DNA from: an uncultured Bacilli bacterium
GTDB taxonomy: Bacteria > Bacillota_I > Bacilli_A > RFN20 > CAG-449
Assembly: GCA_947588815.1 (NCBI GenBank)
Contig: CANQAG010000006.1
Location: 28,083-92,082, forward strand
Length of the DNA: 64,000 nucleotides
Direction of reading: 5' to 3'
Shown here: one piece after another, positions 59,766-64,000 of the stretch
Layout: every line of letters starts with the position of its first letter
Position numbering within the stretch: the first letter of the stretch is position 1
Notes under the pieces: model-generated
What the model was told of the DNA's origin: nothing
What the model saw: only the letters and a program-made list of their open reading frames with translations
Databases searched by the model: none
Made by a program: the position numbers and the translations under genes

Positions 59766-61238
59766 ATGAAAAAGAAAAATATCTTATTCGCGTTAGCCGC
59801 TTCCTTATTATTGGTCGGCTGTTCAGCAACTGTCGAAGCCAAACCCGGAAATGTCGATGATCCGCTTGTTAATTTTTCGGGTGCCTCAGTCGATTATTTC
59901 CGTAACGACTATCAAACTATTTACGATCAATTAGTAGATGCCGGAACTAGCAATTCTACAATTCTCAATGCTCTTCTTGAAATGATTGCTAAAGATGAAG
60001 AAAAAGGAATCTATAGCAATTCATTCACTACTGAGGCTCATATTAAAGAACTTTGTCAACAAAAGATGATTGATAAAGTCAAATCCGGAAGTTACGATGT
60101 CGATGGTTTATTTCAAGAGACAAAATTGATCAACGAATTAAAATCATCCTTATATGATATAAAGAAAGTTGGAGAAAAAGAAGCCAATGATAACTACTTA
60201 CTTCTCCCTTCCGATGAATATGAAACTGTCGAAGAAGAATACAATGCTATTTTCCATTATGATTATAATGATTATATTGAAAGAAGCATCAAACAAGAAG
60301 TATTGATTTCCGAATTGACCGCCAAATATCTTTACGATGAAGATTTTTCAAACCTTGGAAAATCAAACGCCCGTCGTGTAAAATACATCGCTTTACAAGA
60401 AATCGACACTCATAATGGTGAAGCTGCTAGAACTATCAATGCTTTTATAAATGATTTTGAAAGCAAAGCTAAAGAAGATGAGAATGCTAAATTCGATTTA
60501 AATGCTTTATCAAATATTTGGCGCGGTGTAAATACTAGCGATGAAGAAAAAGCTTTTATCGAAAATAACAATCTTTATACTTTAGCCGATCAAATTGAAG
60601 AAGAAATCGCTAAGATTGTCGAAACTGATGGTGAAGGAAAGCCAGTACGCGATGATGATGGCGAATGGAAAATGAAAGATGTTAAAGCTACTGACGATAG
60701 TCTTGAAGCAAAATATACCAATAGTTATAGTTACTCTGTTGAATATGGTTATGAATTGGCCAAGAGAGATTTAGCGAAGAAAGAATTCGTCCAAGATGAT
60801 CTCTATATTAGAAACAATGGTATAAATGATCTTCCAAGTTCCATCACTGATCGAATTTTCTCAAGCCGTGTCGACAGAGAATCAAGTGGCTTTATTAAAG
60901 AAGTTAACGGAATTAAATTCTTAACTCCGGCAAAAACCGAAAACAATGGTAATCTCGCTAGTAAAATCGTTCATTATGATTCAAGTACTGGCACTCGATA
61001 TGTAGTCATTATCGAAGATGTATACAATTCAACAGTCTTCGACGATGCCGTGAAAAATAACGATAAAGCTATGTTAGCTAATGCTGTTGAAATCGCCGAA
61101 ATTCTTGCTGACAATTCAACAAACAAACGAGATGCAATCATTCACTATCTCAAAGAATTTAACATTGAGATTCACGATCAAGCATTCTATGATTACATTG
61201 ACAGCACTTATGGCGAAGTCTTCGATGAAGAAGAATAA
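59766..61238 (+). CDS. Second PrsA/SurA-like lipoprotein
   Basis: MKKKNILFALAASLLLVGCSATVEAK lipobox; same length class and acidic tail as the preceding gene. Confidence 0.6.
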   Translation: MKKKNILFALAASLLLVGCSATVEAKPGNVDDPLVNFSGASVDYFRNDYQTIYDQLVDAGTSNSTILNALLEMIAKDEEKGIYSNSFTTEAHIKELCQQKMIDKVKSGSYDVDGLFQETKLINELKSSLYDIKKVGEKEANDNYLLLPSDEYETVEEEYNAIFHYDYNDYIERSIKQEVLISELTAKYLYDEDFSNLGKSNARRVKYIALQEIDTHNGEAARTINAFINDFESKAKEDENAKFDLNALSNIWRGVNTSDEEKAFIENNNLYTLADQIEEEIAKIVETDGEGKPVRDDDGEWKMKDVKATDDSLEAKYTNSYSYSVEYGYELAKRDLAKKEFVQDDLYIRNNGINDLPSSITDRIFSSRVDRESSGFIKEVNGIKFLTPAKTENNGNLASKIVHYDSSTGTRYVVIIEDVYNSTVFDDAVKNNDKAMLANAVEIAEILADNSTNKRDAIIHYLKEFNIEIHDQAFYDYIDSTYGEVFDEEE

Positions 61239-61240
61239 TT

Positions 61241-61262
61241 AAAAGGAGGATTTCCTCCTTTT
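61241..61262 (+). terminator. Palindromic hairpin
   Basis: AAAAGGAGGA-TT-TCCTCCTTTT. Confidence 0.7.
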
Positions 61263-61283
61263 ATTATTTATAGGAGAAAACTT

Positions 61284-61697
61284 ATGGATAATTGTATTTT
61301 TTGTAAAATCGTCAAGGGTGAAATTCCTTGCTATAAGGTTTATGAAGATGACGAAATACTTGCTTTTTTAGATATCAGTCAAACTACTCTAGGACATACT
61401 TTAGTAATTACCAAAGAGCATTTTGCAAATTTCTTATATGTCCCAAAAGACTTGTTATCAAAAGCAATCAGTGTTGCACAAAAAATTGCTCAGTCACAAA
61501 TTACTTCATTACATGCGACTGGTAATAATATTATTATCAATACTAATGAAATAGCCGGGCAAACTGTGATGCATTTTCACATTCATGTGATTCCGCGTTA
61601 CTCTTCTAACGATAATTTGAAGGTTGAATTTACACCGGCAGCAATTGAAAAGATTAACTTACCGGCAATAGCCAATAAAATTAACGAAAATTTATAA
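61284..61697 (+). CDS. hit: HIT-family protein
   Basis: CIFCKIVKGEIPCYKVYED, GQTVMHFHIHVIPRY. Confidence 0.96.
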   Translation: MDNCIFCKIVKGEIPCYKVYEDDEILAFLDISQTTLGHTLVITKEHFANFLYVPKDLLSKAISVAQKIAQSQITSLHATGNNIIINTNEIAGQTVMHFHIHVIPRYSSNDNLKVEFTPAAIEKINLPAIANKINENL

Positions 61698-61724
61698 ACA
61701 TAAACTATTTTTTGATAATTATTC

Positions 61725-61748
61725 AAAAGGACTCTATGAGTCCTTTTT
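61725..61748 (+). terminator. Intrinsic terminator of hit
   Basis: AAAAGGACTC-tat-GAGTCCTTTTT. Confidence 0.85.
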
Positions 61749-61788
61749 ATATTTTTATAAAATTTTTATATCATACATATAAAAACAA

Positions 61789-61816
61789 AAAGGACTAACA
61801 AAAATATTAGTCCTTA
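61789..61816 (-). terminator. Intrinsic terminator of the repeat lipoprotein gene
   Basis: AAGGACTAA...TTAGTCCTT. Confidence 0.75.
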
Positions 61817-61838
61817 AAAATTGCTATTATGAATCAAG

Positions 61839-63809
61839 TTAATTTAGGGGATTAATAAGAATAACAAGTGTCTCACGTGCTTGAATCCAAAATTCAACTT
61901 CATATTGTTTATTTGGAGATTCATAAATTACTTCATCAGAAAGATCTGGATCATCTTTTTCTGATAAAGTAAAATTGGCAGTTTCTAAAATTTGTTTATA
62001 TAAGTCAATTAATTCTTGAACAGCGGTTTCCGGATCGCTATCAGGTGTAACTTCGATTTGGAATCCATCCGGGGAGCCAAAAGGAGCTAGTTTATAATCG
62101 AAAGTAGCCGTAACATCCGATAAGCCCGGTAACTGATCGGTATACTCGTGCTTAGCAAATTCTCCGTTTACTACGTTTGTCGGCCACGCTTCAAGAATTG
62201 CTGCATAGAAATAAACGTAAACAGCTTTGTTTTGTTTTTCCAATTGAATGACTAATTGTTTATTAGGCGAAAGGTATTCATTTTCTTGTCCCTTATCATA
62301 AGAAGTAAATCCACTAGTAGTAAGTACTGCTTGATAAGCTTGCAACACCTCATCTTCATCACCTTCGGCAACTAAAATTTCTACATAAGCTTCAGACAAA
62401 AACCAAGCTTCATGAACTTGATATCCTATAGCTTTTGTGCCATCGTAAGCAGGAACTACATCAGTGATATATTCATCGCCAAGGCAGGCTTTGATTTCAT
62501 CAAGTGGCCAAGCTTCTACAGGCTTTTCTTGTAAGAATAAATAAACGTGGATGATGACCATATCAGTAGCTAAAGATAAATCGATTTTGGCAATCTTATC
62601 ATCTATTTCTTTTGTCAATATTTTGGTTCCATCACCTAATTCAGCCATACTGCCTTCATCAAGTACCCATCCTGATGTTTTCAATAAATCAACATAAGAG
62701 TTCAAATTTTCTACGGTAGCGCCACTAACTTCAATAACAAAATTAATTTTATCCTTTTGATCTCTAAGATAATAAAGTAAATTCGAATCACTTTCATATC
62801 CGAGATACATTGCTCCATCGAAAGTCATTTCAGGGATTGTAAAAGCCGGTTGATTATAGGTTTGAAAAGCATCCGCTAACTCCTCACTAGGCCATTGTTG
62901 CGTCGGCATGGCTGGAACTTCTATTAGTAAAATATCTAATCCGCCTAAATAAGAATCATATGCATAAGCAACTGCGAACTTCCCATCGGGAGATATCGCA
63001 TTTAGATAGCCGTATTCATCTCTTTCATCTAAGATAGTAAACTCAGCTTCTTGAAGAATTTCCGTATATTTTGTTTCTGCATCAACATCCGAAGTAACAC
63101 ATAAAACTTCATAGTAATCTGTCGAAAGGATGTAATATTCAGCCTCAAATGCTGGAACATGGTACTCAGAACCAGTATTCTCTAAAATACCAATATCAAA
63201 TTCGTCAGTAGGAAATTCATATTCATAAGGATCCCATGCAAATAAAACAAAATAACCGGTGTCAGCGGGTTCATAGTAATCATCCATAGCGTAAAATTGC
63301 ACATCAATAAACCGCTTCCCTTCATCAGTTTGAACGATTTTTTCAAAGACATAAATATTATCCGGTAATGATTCATATAAATCAGAAGCATCTTCCCAAT
63401 CATTTTCGATAAATAAGGAAGCATATGCTTGTAAATCCTCTTGCGTTACTTGATCAAAACCGAGAATGTCTAATTCTTCATATTCTTCATCGTACTCCAC
63501 TAATACTTCTTCAAGATCAATATATGGTAAAACTTCACCATATAAATGCTCTTTCATGGTTTGTTGTTCTTCTTCACCCCATGTTTTGATCGGTGCTTCA
63601 GAAGTTTCACTTGAAGAACTACTAGTGAAAGTTGAATCACTATCAAAACTTGAGCTTAAATCAGAAGTTTCTTGAGATGAATCAAGATTGCTTTGAGACG
63701 TATCGGACGACTGTCCCAAAGAGGTTTCCCCAGAAGAATTAACTTCCGGATTAGCACAGGCACCTAAGCTCAAAAGTGCGAGTAAAGTAAAAATAGCCTT
63801 TTTCTTCAT
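61839..63809 (-). CDS. Lipoprotein with Ser-rich linker and about four diverged repeat domains
   Basis: Lipobox LLSLGAC; Ser/Thr linker; recurring WP.(E/N)...A....(Y)...P and ...SPNKQ..(I/V).. segments. Confidence 0.65.
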   Translation of the reverse strand: MKKKAIFTLLALLSLGACANPEVNSSGETSLGQSSDTSQSNLDSSQETSDLSSSFDSDSTFTSSSSSETSEAPIKTWGEEEQQTMKEHLYGEVLPYIDLEEVLVEYDEEYEELDILGFDQVTQEDLQAYASLFIENDWEDASDLYESLPDNIYVFEKIVQTDEGKRFIDVQFYAMDDYYEPADTGYFVLFAWDPYEYEFPTDEFDIGILENTGSEYHVPAFEAEYYILSTDYYEVLCVTSDVDAETKYTEILQEAEFTILDERDEYGYLNAISPDGKFAVAYAYDSYLGGLDILLIEVPAMPTQQWPSEELADAFQTYNQPAFTIPEMTFDGAMYLGYESDSNLLYYLRDQKDKINFVIEVSGATVENLNSYVDLLKTSGWVLDEGSMAELGDGTKILTKEIDDKIAKIDLSLATDMVIIHVYLFLQEKPVEAWPLDEIKACLGDEYITDVVPAYDGTKAIGYQVHEAWFLSEAYVEILVAEGDEDEVLQAYQAVLTTSGFTSYDKGQENEYLSPNKQLVIQLEKQNKAVYVYFYAAILEAWPTNVVNGEFAKHEYTDQLPGLSDVTATFDYKLAPFGSPDGFQIEVTPDSDPETAVQELIDLYKQILETANFTLSEKDDPDLSDEVIYESPNKQYEVEFWIQARETLVILINPLN

Positions 63810-64000
63810 GTTTTTTTCCTCCTTTAAAAAATTTTTTGTTCATATTATATGTAAATGGAGCATGATTGTAAACATAAATTTTTACAATTTTAAAATTTAT
63901 GTTAATCTAAATTGAAAAAGCACCACATGCCGATAAAAGGTGTTGCAATATGAAATATATATATTGAGTGTTAAGATTGAATTAGGTGTTTCAAGAGGAA

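Noticed and set aside
1-64000. CRISPR arrays or Cas genes
   Set aside because: No regularly spaced short repeats and no Cas-like proteins noticed.

Overview
The window is a low-GC Bacilli-type chromosome segment that looks spore-forming (cotE, spoVS, spoIVA, spmA/B, two YjcZ-like micro-proteins). Much of it keeps Bacillus-like gene order: miaA-mutL-mutS-cotE-ricA-miaB-spoVS-ymdB-rny-recA-cinA-pgsA, rnpB-gpsB, recU-pbp1-nth-dnaD, dapB-cca, HU-spoIVA, suf operon, mnmG-rsmG-soj-spo0J and prsA-hit. The main exception is a ~15.3 kb accessory island (about 27300-42657) between spmA and a conserved membrane-protein gene, bounded by a perfect 62-bp direct repeat. On the minus strand it encodes an ECF-type sigma factor, a putative anti-sigma factor, a secreted S8-like protease and a small HTH protein. 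These are followed by a holin-like membrane protein overlapping a 2175-aa YD-repeat/RHS protein, and then by a candidate immunity gene and orphan RHS-tip/immunity cassettes. The island also contains decayed pieces of a serine recombinase, an RHS core and possibly a DNA methyltransferase. I interpret it as a sigma-gated RHS polymorphic-toxin island with a replaceable tip reservoir. Other unusual items are an in-frame fusion of a CCA nucleotidyltransferase head to an M19 membrane dipeptidase, a CopA with an in-frame CopZ that has its own internal Shine-Dalgarno, a 21-Cys DUF11-like small protein, a lipoprotein gene with a G11 tract and a frameshift, and symmetric palindromic regulatory DNA upstream of the RHS operon. 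All calls come from reading the sequence and translations; no database search was run.
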